This document shows positions 51,169-59,705 of a stretch of DNA of 64,000 nt, piece by piece. The stretch spans positions 1 to 64,000 of the forward strand of contig JAKITK010000009.1 of assembly GCA_021648125.1 (NCBI GenBank). The letters run 5' to 3'. Below the pieces are notes generated by a model. It had not been told where the DNA came from. It ran no database searches and worked only from the letters and a program-made list of their open reading frames with translations. The stretch comes from Lysobacterales bacterium. Its GTDB lineage: Bacteria; Pseudomonadota; Gammaproteobacteria; Xanthomonadales; SZUA-36. Within the stretch, counting starts at the first letter, position 1, and each line of letters opens with the position of its first letter. The position numbers and the translations under genes are program-made.

Positions 51169-51368
51169 GAGCTTAGTGTCCCGATTGTATTCTGTGGTTT
51201 AAGCCTGCCGATACTATCGAACGGAACCAGAGTAACTGCTGCTGTGGTGGTTGGGTTAGGGGTAGTGTCTGTAGCAAATATAACCTCAGCATTAACCGCG
51301 CCTGACAGAACTGTGGCCAGCAATATTAAACTGCCTTTGCTGATTTTTCCGTAAATGGAATCACGCAT
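51105..51368 (-). pseudogene. 5' part (signal peptide) of the interrupted PKD-protein gene
   Basis: The ORF opens with MRDSIYGKISKGSLILLATVLSGAVNA, a clear signal peptide with an AxA cleavage site, and then a mature start 'EVIFATDTTPNPTTTAAV'. After 'NTIGTLSS' it runs into the inserted element and stops at 51105. Without the element the frame continues into 'NLIFTDGFETLAPEN' and the PKD domains. The N-terminal fragment alone would be an exported 60-residue peptide. Confidence 0.88.
51169..51176 (+). repeat. 8-bp target-site duplication, right copy
   Basis: GAGCTTAG, identical to 51005-51012. Both copies sit in the same codon phase of the interrupted gene (CTA AGC TC on the minus strand). Confidence 0.85.
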
Positions 51369-51531
51369 CCTTGCCCTCCTGTTTTGTACATACTAGTTTA
51401 GTAGATACAATGCCCCTTATCCTTTGGAGCAGAAATTTATCTTACTATTAGATAGTGTGTCTAACAGCATCTATCCCCACCATAACTTTGTCAAGTGGTA
51501 AATATACTATATTGATTGTAGATTTATTGCC

Positions 51532-51576
51532 CCTTTCGCAGAGCTAAGCTCTGAGTTACAAATACCGGGAGCTGGC
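51532..51576 (+). pseudogene. folK 3' fragment (15 codons)
   Basis: Forty of 45 bases match 44011-44055 of folK in the same orientation, and the translation AELSSELQIPGAG parallels AELSPELQIPGAG there. Most differences are at third codon positions, so the fragment descends from a folK gene of a related lineage rather than being a fresh copy. It lies between the accessory block and pgi, so the block is bracketed by two folK 3' segments. Confidence 0.75.
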
Positions 51577-51651
51577 TCAATAACACCCACTGATACGCCT
51601 GTAGCTGGTTAATATTTAAAGCTTTACTTGTTGTATAAATGTTAAATTGAC

Positions 51652-51792
51652 TTGCATTTATGCCTAAAAGTGGTATTATTACCACCACCTTGGAATAACT
51701 GAGCAAGTAATGACAAGGTCGCAGGGCGTGTAAACGGATACATCACTCCAAAAGCCTGCCTCTCCTCGCCTATTGGGGAGAGGCTTTTTTTT
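51652..51792 (+). ncRNA. Candidate small RNA with own promoter and terminator
   Basis: A -35-like TTGCAT (51652-51657) and a -10-like TATTAT (51674-51679) are 16 bp apart; transcription would start near 51686 and end at the hairpin terminator of 51758-51792. No ORF with a ribosome site lies between. A small palindrome GTGGTATTATTACCAC overlaps the -10 and could be an operator. The transcript would be about 107 nt. An attenuator of the downstream pgi gene is the alternative reading. Confidence 0.45.
51758..51792 (+). terminator. Rho-independent terminator
   Basis: GCCTCTCC (51758-51765) pairs perfectly with GGAGAGGC (51777-51784) and eight T residues follow (51785-51792). It lies on the plus strand, 170 bp ahead of pgi, with no annotated gene directly upstream. 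Confidence 0.9.
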
Positions 51793-51962
51793 GTCTGAAA
51801 TCTCTTATCCTCCAATGTGTTTTCCGGTTTGCTTAGTAGGTAGTGGCTATTAAGGGCTTGTTCAGGCTTTAGGTCAGTGGAATCAATATCACTTGTATGA
51901 ATCAGTGATAAACTTATCCATTGTGTCCCAGATAAATGAAACACCAATTACGCTAATTTCAC

Positions 51963-53567
51963 ATGCCTGACAATAATCCAAACTTACTCTCCGTGTTGTG
52001 TAAAAACAACAGTAATCCGCAAGAGCCCACTCTAGCGGATTTATTCGAAGACCAACCACAGCGTTTTCAACATTTTTCGAAGCACTGGCAACAGATGCTG
52101 TTTGACTATTCGCGCACTGGCCTCACCAGCGCTAGGCTGGACAGTCTGTTGCAATTGGTGGATGAGAGCGGGCTGGAGAAGTGGCGCCGGCGTTTGTTGA
52201 CTGGTGAGGAGGTCAATACCAGTGAAGGTCGGTCGGCTGACCATTGCCTGATGCGGACAACAAAACCGGAAGATAGCGCTAATATCCTTGGCCTGGTTAT
52301 TCAAGTACAACGAGCTGAGATGCTGACACTGGGTGCTTCTCTCTACCAAGGTATTTTACCTGGCTACAGCAAGGCGATAACGGATGTTATTCATCTGGGC
52401 ATAGGTGGCTCGGTTCTGGGCCCGCAACTTGTCTTAGAGGCCTTACAGGGAACTAACAGCGGTACAGTTCGTGTTCATTTCCTGTCCTCTGCCGATGGCT
52501 GGCAAGTTTCTGCATTGATGGCCAAGCTAGATCCTCAATCAACCGCTGTAATAGTGGTGAGTAAAAGTTTTTCAACCAAGGAAGTTAAGCTTAATTTGCA
52601 ACGACTTCGGCAATGGTTATCAACTGCAGAGCAGGGTGATGCGACTGAACAACTTATTGCTGTAACTTCAGATTATGCGCGTGCTCAAGCGGCGGGATTT
52701 AGTCAGCAAAACATTCTGCTTTTTCCTGAGAGTATTGGCGGGCGTTACTCACTTTGGTCAGCTGTTGGTTTACCTATCGTTATTCGTTATGGCGAAGCGG
52801 TCTATTTGGAGTTACTCGCAGGAGCTGAACAAATGGACAAGCATTTTTCTGAGGCAGCGACAGAGAATAATCTGCCGGTTTTAGCAGCCTTGGTAACCAT
52901 ATGGCATCGAAATATCTGTAACTTTCCGGCGGTTGCCGTTGTTGCCTATGACAGCCGCCTGCGATTATTGCCAGCTTGGTTGCAGCAACTGGATATGGAA
53001 TCCGCTGGAAAATCTGTTGACAGGCAAGGACAGCCCCTACAACACCCGGCCGCACCGATTATTTTCGGCGGTTCGGGTACCGAAGTACAACACGCTTTTT
53101 TTCAGGCCTTGTATCAGGGGATGGATACCATCCCGGTTGAATTTATTGGGGTGATCTGTAATGACTCTGAACTTCCAGCAAATAAATCTCACAATCGATT
53201 TCAACTGGCAAACCTGATTGGTCAGGCCGATGCTCTGGCTTTTACACAGCAATCTTCAGATACTGCCGAAAGCACTAATGCAGATCCCCATCGCCAATTT
53301 GCCGGTAATTGTCCTAGTAGTGTGGTGATGCTCGATAGCCTCAATGCGAATAGCTTAGGTCAATTGCTGGCATTCTATGAGCATCGAATTTTTGTTCAAA
53401 GTATTATCTGGGGCAATAATCCCTTTGATCAGTTTGGGGTAGAATTTGGTAAACATACTGCTAGTGAGGTTGAGGATTTTTTACGAGTAAAGGGTGCTAG
53501 TAAGACTGGGTGTAAACCCGCTGAATTGAATTCCTTGCGTGAATGGGTAGCTGAAAGACTAGATTAA
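51963..53567 (+). CDS. pgi: Glucose-6-phosphate isomerase
   Basis: The 534-residue protein has the PGI signatures: 'DVIHLGIGGSVLGPQL' (phosphosugar site), 'VVSKSFSTKEV', 'IGGRYSLWSAVGLP' and 'GNNPFDQFGVEFGK' with the catalytic Lys-containing C-terminal helix. It interconverts glucose-6-phosphate and fructose-6-phosphate in the cytoplasm. It has no operon partner here. In pseudomonads it follows folK-panBCD, and this order appears disrupted. Confidence 0.94.
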   Translation: MPDNNPNLLSVLCKNNSNPQEPTLADLFEDQPQRFQHFSKHWQQMLFDYSRTGLTSARLDSLLQLVDESGLEKWRRRLLTGEEVNTSEGRSADHCLMRTTKPEDSANILGLVIQVQRAEMLTLGASLYQGILPGYSKAITDVIHLGIGGSVLGPQLVLEALQGTNSGTVRVHFLSSADGWQVSALMAKLDPQSTAVIVVSKSFSTKEVKLNLQRLRQWLSTAEQGDATEQLIAVTSDYARAQAAGFSQQNILLFPESIGGRYSLWSAVGLPIVIRYGEAVYLELLAGAEQMDKHFSEAATENNLPVLAALVTIWHRNICNFPAVAVVAYDSRLRLLPAWLQQLDMESAGKSVDRQGQPLQHPAAPIIFGGSGTEVQHAFFQALYQGMDTIPVEFIGVICNDSELPANKSHNRFQLANLIGQADALAFTQQSSDTAESTNADPHRQFAGNCPSSVVMLDSLNANSLGQLLAFYEHRIFVQSIIWGNNPFDQFGVEFGKHTASEVEDFLRVKGASKTGCKPAELNSLREWVAERLD

Positions 53568-54072
53568 TCTGGGCAATTGCCTGCCAAATTTGGTCTCTAC
53601 CAAGCGTAAATGCAGACGCTCAGTAATAGGTTAATTATTGGTCAATGATAGGCTACTGATACACCGCTATCCAGAATCCTGGAGGATTGAGTTATATCAA
53701 TACTCAAAATCTTTAGCTGGGAAAGTATTAATGCCCGATGAATGTCATCACGATCACTTGTTGTCATCTCAGTATTTGTCTGCCGTAACGAATCGCGTAA
53801 GAAGGATATTTCGGCAGCTGCCTTGCTCAATTTAGTATTCATTATTATCAGTTTTCTCCTATTTGAGCTGACTTGCAGAGGTGATAGCGTCCTTTGCTGT
53901 TAGCTCTATGATTACTCGGCCATGTTTATCTCAGTTATTGGTTGATTGATGAAATCAATTCCATTTTTATTAAGGCCTGACTACTAACAATATGCAATTT
54001 ATATGCCAGCTTGTAACAAGCCCCAATTGTATTGATAGACATGGCTATGGTAAGTATTTTTTAGGAGGAGAG

Positions 54073-54108
54073 ATGAGTTGCGAGCTGTCAATAGAAGTCT
54101 ATAACTGA
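54073..54108 (+). CDS. Possible leader peptide of 11 residues
   Basis: ATG at 54073 is preceded by a strong TAGGAGGAG ribosome site with good spacing, and the ORF MSCELSIEVYN ends at TGA 54106-54108 inside the left arm of a perfect palindrome. A short ORF ending within a stem is the layout of leader-peptide attenuators, but no gene follows on the plus strand. It could equally be a fortuitous ORF. Confidence 0.25.
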   Translation: MSCELSIEVYN

Positions 54109-54129
54109 CAAAAATTGTCAGTTATAGAC
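54097..54129. terminator. Perfect 15-bp palindrome, probable AT-rich stem-loop
   Basis: GTCTATAACTGACAA (54097-54111) is the exact complement of TTGTCAGTTATAGAC (54115-54129) around AAA. The stem is low in GC and lacks a clean T-run. It may terminate transcription from either side or bind a dimeric regulator. Confidence 0.5.
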
Positions 54130-54228
54130 CAGTAAGTACTTGGGGGAAATAGATATAAGCTGAGCAAATATTTTAAACTTATAAACTAATAAATTATGTT
54201 CGTTATGATTTAACTACAAAAGATATTC

Positions 54229-55746
54229 TCAGAAATACTTTTTCAGCGAACCCAGGATTGTCCGGGTCAATGCACGACCCAGACTTGAGCCCATGGTGCT
54301 GAGAGTTTTGTCCCTGAATTTCTCAAGCTCGGACTTCCGTGGGCGACCCCGTGGTTTGGTTTTAGTGTTCGCCTTGCGTTGTTTTACACGCTCTTTTTCA
54401 GCCGCTGCTTCGCGTTCCTGTTGTTCACTTGCCCGAGTTTTTTCTTCCACTCGCTTGCGCAAAATTTCAAAAGCCGATTCCCGGTCAGCCACACGATTGT
54501 ATTTAGCGCCCATGCCGCTGCGCGAAAGTACAGCCGCGCGCTCTTCATCAGTCGCAGGTCCAATGCGTGATTCTGGCGGGACGATAAGGCACGCATCCAC
54601 GATGCCTGGAATACCGCCATCTTCAAGCATCGATACCAGCCCTTCACCGACACCCAGTGTGGTAATAACTTTCTGCACATCCAGTTTTGGGTTGGGTCGA
54701 AAAGTTGAAGCGGCAGCTTTAACGGCTTTTTGTTCCCGTGGGGTATACGCGCGTAATGCATGCTGGATGCGGTTGCCGAGTTGTGAAGACACTGTGTCGG
54801 GGACATCCAGTGGGTTTTGGGTAATAAAATAAACACCGACTCCCTTGGACCGAATCAGGCGCACGACCTGATTAACTTTTTCCAGCAAGGCCTTTGGTGC
54901 TGTATTAAACAGCACATGGGCCTCGTCAAAGAAAAATACCAGTCGGGGTTTCTCTGGATCGCCCACTTCGGGCAATTCCTCAAAGAGTTCCGATAATAAC
55001 CATAACAGGAAGGTTGAATAAAGCCGGGGCCTGGAAATCAGCTGATCGGCAGCGAGTATATTAATAACCCCCTTGCCGCTTAAATCCTGACGCAGGATAT
55101 CGCTTAGCTCCAGTGCCGGTTCGCCAAAAAATTGTTCAGCACCCTGTCGCTCCAGTACCAATAAGCGGCGTTGTATTGCGCCAACCGATGCCGGAGTTAC
55201 CCGTCCATACTGTGCGGATATTTGTTTGGCGTTTTCTGAAAGGTAGCGGAGTATTTCGCGTAAGTCTTTAAAATCGAGTAACAGCAGGCCTTCTTCATCT
55301 GCCATTTTAAAAGCGACATTCAAGACCCCCTCCTGAGTTTCATTCAGTTCCATCATGCTGGTCAACAGCAGTGGGCCCATATCTGATACAGTTGCGCGAA
55401 TTGGGTGGCCAGATTTACCGAAAACATCCCATAAAACCACAGGATATGCCTGACTACGGTAGTCCTCTATTCCAATTTTTTCTATTCGTTCAGTAATTTT
55501 ACGGTGGGGTCCGGCAGCCTGTGAAAGGCCAGAGAGGTCACCTTTAACATCAGCCATAAATACCGGCACGCCGATTTTCGAAAACCCTTCTGCTAAAATC
55601 TGCAGGGTTACTGTTTTCCCAGTCCCTGTTGCGCCGGTGATTAGACCATGGCGGTTGGCGTAGCCAGGTAGCAGGAATTTTTGTGACTCGCCTTTACCTA
55701 CCAGTAATTTGCGTACTTCTGACTTTTTTGACATCTTAGAATTCAC
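54229..55746 (-). CDS. HerA-type ATPase (DUF853, YjgR-like)
   Basis: The 505-residue protein has Walker [11 protein letters not shown] near the N-terminus, '[15 protein letters not shown]', Walker B '[13 protein letters not shown]' and the arginine-finger region '[29 protein letters not shown]' (split), matching DUF853/YjgR proteins of the FtsK-HerA superfamily. It ends with a Lys/Arg-rich coiled region. Its role is unknown; relatives pump DNA or act with nucleases, but no NurA partner is adjacent. The C-terminal AT-hook-like RGRPRK suggests DNA contact. Confidence 0.88.
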   Translation of the reverse strand: MNSKMSKKSEVRKLLVGKGESQKFLLPGYANRHGLITGATGTGKTVTLQILAEGFSKIGVPVFMADVKGDLSGLSQAAGPHRKITERIEKIGIEDYRSQAYPVVLWDVFGKSGHPIRATVSDMGPLLLTSMMELNETQEGVLNVAFKMADEEGLLLLDFKDLREILRYLSENAKQISAQYGRVTPASVGAIQRRLLVLERQGAEQFFGEPALELSDILRQDLSGKGVINILAADQLISRPRLYSTFLLWLLSELFEELPEVGDPEKPRLVFFFDEAHVLFNTAPKALLEKVNQVVRLIRSKGVGVYFITQNPLDVPDTVSSQLGNRIQHALRAYTPREQKAVKAAASTFRPNPKLDVQKVITTLGVGEGLVSMLEDGGIPGIVDACLIVPPESRIGPATDEERAAVLSRSGMGAKYNRVADRESAFEILRKRVEEKTRASEQQEREAAAEKERVKQRKANTKTKPRGRPRKSELEKFRDKTLSTMGSSLGRALTRTILGSLKKYF

Positions 55747-55889
55747 TCAAAGTATTAGCCCTTAGCTTATCGCACAACAGCCCAGATAGTGAAGTATTAT
55801 ACGGTTTGCTTTGCGAATTGGCTCGAAATAGCGTATAACTACTTGTTCACCACCACTACACTACAGTAATGACCGAGGGATCTAGCAAA

Positions 55890-56345
55890 ATGAAAAATTT
55901 ATTCAAGTTAGCATGTATAGCAATCATTGCTATGTCGTTGGCAGCTTGCCAACAAGAAGATGTCGATAAAGGCGAAGCAGAAGTTGATAAAGCAGTAGAA
56001 AGCGTTAAAGAAACTGCTCATGATGCTTCTGAAGCCGTTAAAGAGACTGCCGATGATGTTTCTGAAGCGGTGAAATCTACAGCTCAAGATGCTGCTGATG
56101 CAACGACTGAAGCCTATGAGTCGGCCAAAACCGCAACTAGTGATGCAATGGATTCTGCCGATGAGGCTCTGCAATCTGCTGAGGAATCCGTTGCAGCCGC
56201 CTATGGTTCTGCTACGGAGTCTACAGCGGACGCTATAGAATCCGCAAAAGAATCTGTTAGCGACGCCATGGATTCAGCCGGTGATGCTATCGAATCAGCT
56301 GAAGAAGATGTTGAGGAAGCTGTCTCTGAAGATGACAAAGATTAA
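55890..56345 (+). CDS. Ala/Ser/Glu-rich helical lipoprotein
   Basis: From ATG 55890 the 151-residue protein has a lipoprotein signal with LAAC (Cys near residue 19). A long amphipathic helix follows, built of about 11-residue repeats of the A-(D/E)-x-V/A-x-(S/E)-A type ('VKETAHDASEA', 'VKETADDVSEA'). This resembles LEA-like or apolipoprotein-like stress proteins, and YtxH-type proteins. It would sit as an extended helix at a membrane or on murein. An upstream ATG (55869) would add seven residues before the signal. A terminator follows at once. Confidence 0.75.
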   Translation: MKNLFKLACIAIIAMSLAACQQEDVDKGEAEVDKAVESVKETAHDASEAVKETADDVSEAVKSTAQDAADATTEAYESAKTATSDAMDSADEALQSAEESVAAAYGSATESTADAIESAKESVSDAMDSAGDAIESAEEDVEEAVSEDDKD

Positions 56346-56367
56346 AGCAACTGCAATAATCTCAACG

Positions 56368-56394
56368 ACGGCGACTTCGGTCGCCGTTTTTTTT
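56368..56394 (+). terminator. Rho-independent terminator
   Basis: ACGGCGAC (56368-56375), a TTCG tetraloop and GTCGCCGT (56380-56387), followed by a run of T residues, 22 bp after the lipoprotein stop codon. Confidence 0.95.
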
Positions 56395-56507
56395 GGCTTG
56401 ATTTTTTTACCCTGACTTTTTTAACGGTCGAGGCTATATCTGCACACAGAAATCCTTCCTGAATGGTATCATTCCTATTAGACAGTTAATCAATTTTCAG
56501 GAACAAA

Positions 56508-59138
56508 ATGAAGCAGGAATACAACCCACAGCAAATCGAGCTTGATGTTCAGCAACAATGGACACAAAGTCGTGCATATGAGGTTTCAGAAGACCCAAAC
56601 CGCGAGAAATTTTATTGTCTATCTATGTTGCCATATCCTAGTGGTGCGCTACATATGGGGCATGTGCGCAATTATACTATCGGCGATGTTATCAGCCGCT
56701 ATCAGCGCATGTTGGGTAAAAATGTACTCCAGCCGATGGGCTGGGACGCCTTTGGCTTACCTGCAGAAAACGCTGCCCTCAAACACCAAACAGCGCCAGC
56801 AAAGTGGACCTATAAAAACATTGATTATATGCGTCAGCAATTGCAACGCCTCGGCTTTGCCTATGACTGGTCGCGAGAACTAGCAACCTGCAAACCTGAC
56901 TATTACCGGTGGGAACAGCAAATGTTTGTGCGCTTGCTGAAAAAAGGCATGGTTTACCGCAAAAACTCGGTAGTCAACTGGGATCCAATCGATCAAACAG
57001 TGCTGGCCAATGAACAGGTGATTGATGGTCGCGGCTGGCGCTCCGGTGCGTTGGTAGAAAAGAAAGAAATTCCACAGTGGTTTTTAAAAATTACCGACTA
57101 TGCAGAAGAGTTGCTGGACGGGCTGGATCATTTAGAACAATGGCCTGATGCGGTTAAAATTATGCAACGCAACTGGATTGGTCGCTCCGAGGGCGCTGAT
57201 TTTAATATGAGCATCTGTGATGCCAGCGGTAATTTGGTTGATGATAAGGCCCAAATCAGTGTATTTACAACCCGTCCGGATACTGCATTTGGAATGACCT
57301 ATGCCGTCTTAGCCCCCGAACATCCGTTGGTTATGCAGGTAACACTAGCTGACCAGCTTGGTGCAGTAACAAACTTTATCCAGCAGGCAGCGGCACTTGA
57401 TGATGCCCAACGAACCGGCGAAGGCGAAGCCGGCAAGGGCAGCCAGCAAACTAAAGATGGCCAGTTTACTGGTGCCTATGTACTCAACCCTTTCACACAA
57501 AAAGCAGTGCCCCTATACATCGCCAATTATGTATTGATGGGCTATGGCAGTGGTGCAATTATGGCGGTGCCGGGTCAGGATCAGCGCGATTGGGATTTTG
57601 CCACAGCACATAATCTACCCATTATTCGCACAGTCCAGCCAGAAGACGGGTTTAGTGGGGATGCCTGGACCGCAGACGGCCCGGCAATAAACAGTGACTG
57701 GCTGAATGGCTTGGGCGTAGATGAAGCCAGAGAACGCGCCATAGGATGGCTGGAAAATCAGGGCCTGGGTGAGCGCAAGGTTAACTACCGCTTGCACGAC
57801 TGGGGAGTATCCCGCCAGCGTTACTGGGGTTGCCCGATTCCGATTATTTATTGTCCGCAATGTGATGCGGTGCCGGTACCGGAAGATCAGTTACCGGTGG
57901 TACTTCCCGAAAATGTTAAGTTTAGCGGGGTGAAATCACCCATTAAAGAAGACCCCGAGTGGCGTAAAACCACCTGTCCGCAGTGTGGCGGCCCGGCTGC
58001 GCGTGAAACCGACACTTTTGATACCTTTATGGAATCTTCCTGGTACTACGCCCGTTATTGCACACCCAATGCCGATGACCAACTGGATGAGCGCGCCAAT
58101 TACTGGCTGCCTGTAGATCAGTATATTGGTGGTATCGAGCATGCCATCATGCATTTATTGTATTTTCGTTTTTATCATAAATTGCTGCGTGATGCCGGTT
58201 ATATTAAATCTGATGAGCCGGTGACCCGCTTGTTATGTCAGGGCATGGTGGTGGCTGAAACTTTTTACCGAGAAAATGAAGATGGTAGCCGTCATTGGTA
58301 TAACCCGATAGAAGTTGAACTAGAGAAAGATCAAAAAGGCAAAATTATCGCTGCCAAACTGTTAACCGATAATCTTCCGGTTATTGTTGGCGCGGTTGAA
58401 AAAATGTCCAAATCAAAAAATAATGGTGTTGATCCACAATCGATGATTGATAAATTTGGTGCCGACACAGTTCGCCTGTTCTCGGTATTTGCATCGCCGC
58501 CCGACCAATCACTCGAATGGCTTGAAAGCGGTGTGGAAGGTGCGAGCAGATTCTTGCGCCGGGTGTGGAACCTTGTCCAGCAACATCTGGATACTCAGGC
58601 TTTGCCAGTAGCGGTTGACTTCAGTGGCCTGGAGCTGACTCCAATCCAAAAGGATATGCGGCGTAACACCCACAAAACCATCCACAAAGTGGGTGATGAC
58701 CTGGGTCGTCGACAGACCCTAAACACCGCCATTGCAGCCTGCATGGAGTTCGCCAATCAAATTCAGCGCTTTAAGGGTGGTGATACCAATACAATAATGG
58801 TGCGGCATGAGGCAATTTTGGCCTTGGTACAGCTGTTATCGCCCATCAGCCCGCACATTTGCCAGCAGTTGTGGCAACAACTGGGTTTTGATACCCAGTT
58901 GCATGATCGCCATTGGCCAGAAGTTGATAAACAAGCCTTGTTCCAGGATGAAATAACTGTGGTAATACAGGTCAATGGTAAGGTACGCTCACGCTTGGTA
59001 GTGGCTGCCGATATAGAGAGTGAAGCTATCCAGGCGCTGGCGTTAGCAGATTCCAATGTGAAACGCTTTACTGTGGACAAACAAGTCCGTAAAGTGATTT
59101 ATGTACCCGGCAGGTTGGTGAATATCGTCGCGAATTAA
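56508..59138 (+). CDS. leuS: Leucyl-tRNA synthetase
   Basis: The 876-residue protein has the class I motifs: GALHMGHVRNY (HIGH variant) near residue 45, an editing domain (about 220-420 with 'TTRPDTAFGMTYAVLAPEHPL' split), 'DTFMESSWYYARY', and EKMSKSKNN (KMSKS). Length is normal for LeuS. It charges tRNA-Leu. The genes lptE, holA and nadD follow on the same strand with short gaps, the standard gammaproteobacterial cluster. Confidence 0.97.
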   Translation: MKQEYNPQQIELDVQQQWTQSRAYEVSEDPNREKFYCLSMLPYPSGALHMGHVRNYTIGDVISRYQRMLGKNVLQPMGWDAFGLPAENAALKHQTAPAKWTYKNIDYMRQQLQRLGFAYDWSRELATCKPDYYRWEQQMFVRLLKKGMVYRKNSVVNWDPIDQTVLANEQVIDGRGWRSGALVEKKEIPQWFLKITDYAEELLDGLDHLEQWPDAVKIMQRNWIGRSEGADFNMSICDASGNLVDDKAQISVFTTRPDTAFGMTYAVLAPEHPLVMQVTLADQLGAVTNFIQQAAALDDAQRTGEGEAGKGSQQTKDGQFTGAYVLNPFTQKAVPLYIANYVLMGYGSGAIMAVPGQDQRDWDFATAHNLPIIRTVQPEDGFSGDAWTADGPAINSDWLNGLGVDEARERAIGWLENQGLGERKVNYRLHDWGVSRQRYWGCPIPIIYCPQCDAVPVPEDQLPVVLPENVKFSGVKSPIKEDPEWRKTTCPQCGGPAARETDTFDTFMESSWYYARYCTPNADDQLDERANYWLPVDQYIGGIEHAIMHLLYFRFYHKLLRDAGYIKSDEPVTRLLCQGMVVAETFYRENEDGSRHWYNPIEVELEKDQKGKIIAAKLLTDNLPVIVGAVEKMSKSKNNGVDPQSMIDKFGADTVRLFSVFASPPDQSLEWLESGVEGASRFLRRVWNLVQQHLDTQALPVAVDFSGLELTPIQKDMRRNTHKTIHKVGDDLGRRQTLNTAIAACMEFANQIQRFKGGDTNTIMVRHEAILALVQLLSPISPHICQQLWQQLGFDTQLHDRHWPEVDKQALFQDEITVVIQVNGKVRSRLVVAADIESEAIQALALADSNVKRFTVDKQVRKVIYVPGRLVNIVAN

Positions 59139-59158
59139 GCGCCATAAAGAGACCTTGA

Positions 59159-59692
59159 ATGAAAATTAAAATACTCGACCCCAGAATTCTAACCCTCTTG
59201 CTGAGTGTTTTTCTGCTTTCTGCCTGTGGTTTCCAGCTGCGCGGCGATTACGGACTGGAACAGCGACTCGGCAAAACCAGTTTGCAGCTTGCAAATGAAT
59301 ATTCCGACTTCAGTCGTAAGCTGGAGCGTAGCCTTGAACGCGCCGGAGTAGAGCTGGTTGCTGTCGAGGCCGCGGATAGCATTATTATTATTTCAAACTC
59401 CAAATTTACCCGTGAAGTGCTGAGTATTGGTAATGACGCCAGAGTACGGGAATTCCGCTTGAGGCTGGAAGTGGGTTTCAGTGTTGTAGCCGCCAGCCCG
59501 CCAGGTGATGATGAAGATGCAGAAACGCGGGTTCGGCTCAAGCCTCAGGTATTAAAACAGCAACGAGATTTACGCTTTGATGCCGGTCGGGTGCTGGCAA
59601 CATCCCGCGAGTCTGAGTTTTTACAGGAAGAGATGAGCGATACCCTGGTGCGCCAGTTTATGCAGCGTCTAAGCCAGATGGATTTACTCTAG
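59159..59692 (+). CDS. lptE: LPS-assembly lipoprotein LptE
   Basis: The 177-residue protein has a lipobox LSACGFQLRG, with the 'CGFQLRG' start typical of LptE (RlpB), then a small alpha/beta domain. LptE plugs the LptD barrel and helps insert lipopolysaccharide into the outer leaflet. It lies 20 bp after leuS and 13 bp before holA. Confidence 0.92.
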   Translation: MKIKILDPRILTLLLSVFLLSACGFQLRGDYGLEQRLGKTSLQLANEYSDFSRKLERSLERAGVELVAVEAADSIIIISNSKFTREVLSIGNDARVREFRLRLEVGFSVVAASPPGDDEDAETRVRLKPQVLKQQRDLRFDAGRVLATSRESEFLQEEMSDTLVRQFMQRLSQMDLL

Positions 59693-59705
59693 GAGCTGCA
59701 AAAAA

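Larger units (their letters stand above)
53568..54228. other. 660-bp intergenic stretch; no convincing gene
   Basis: The longest ORF, 53642-53842 on the minus strand (66 residues, starting MNTKLSKAAAEISFLRDSLRQ), resembles a small helical protein but has no recognisable family and I do not call it a gene. The right part is AT-rich and contains the leader-like ORF at 54073-54108 and the palindrome at 54097-54129. Confidence 0.5.

Noticed and set aside
53642-53842. 66-residue ORF after pgi
   Set aside because: Helical but without any known pattern or clear ribosome site; it may be a remnant, but nothing supports calling it.
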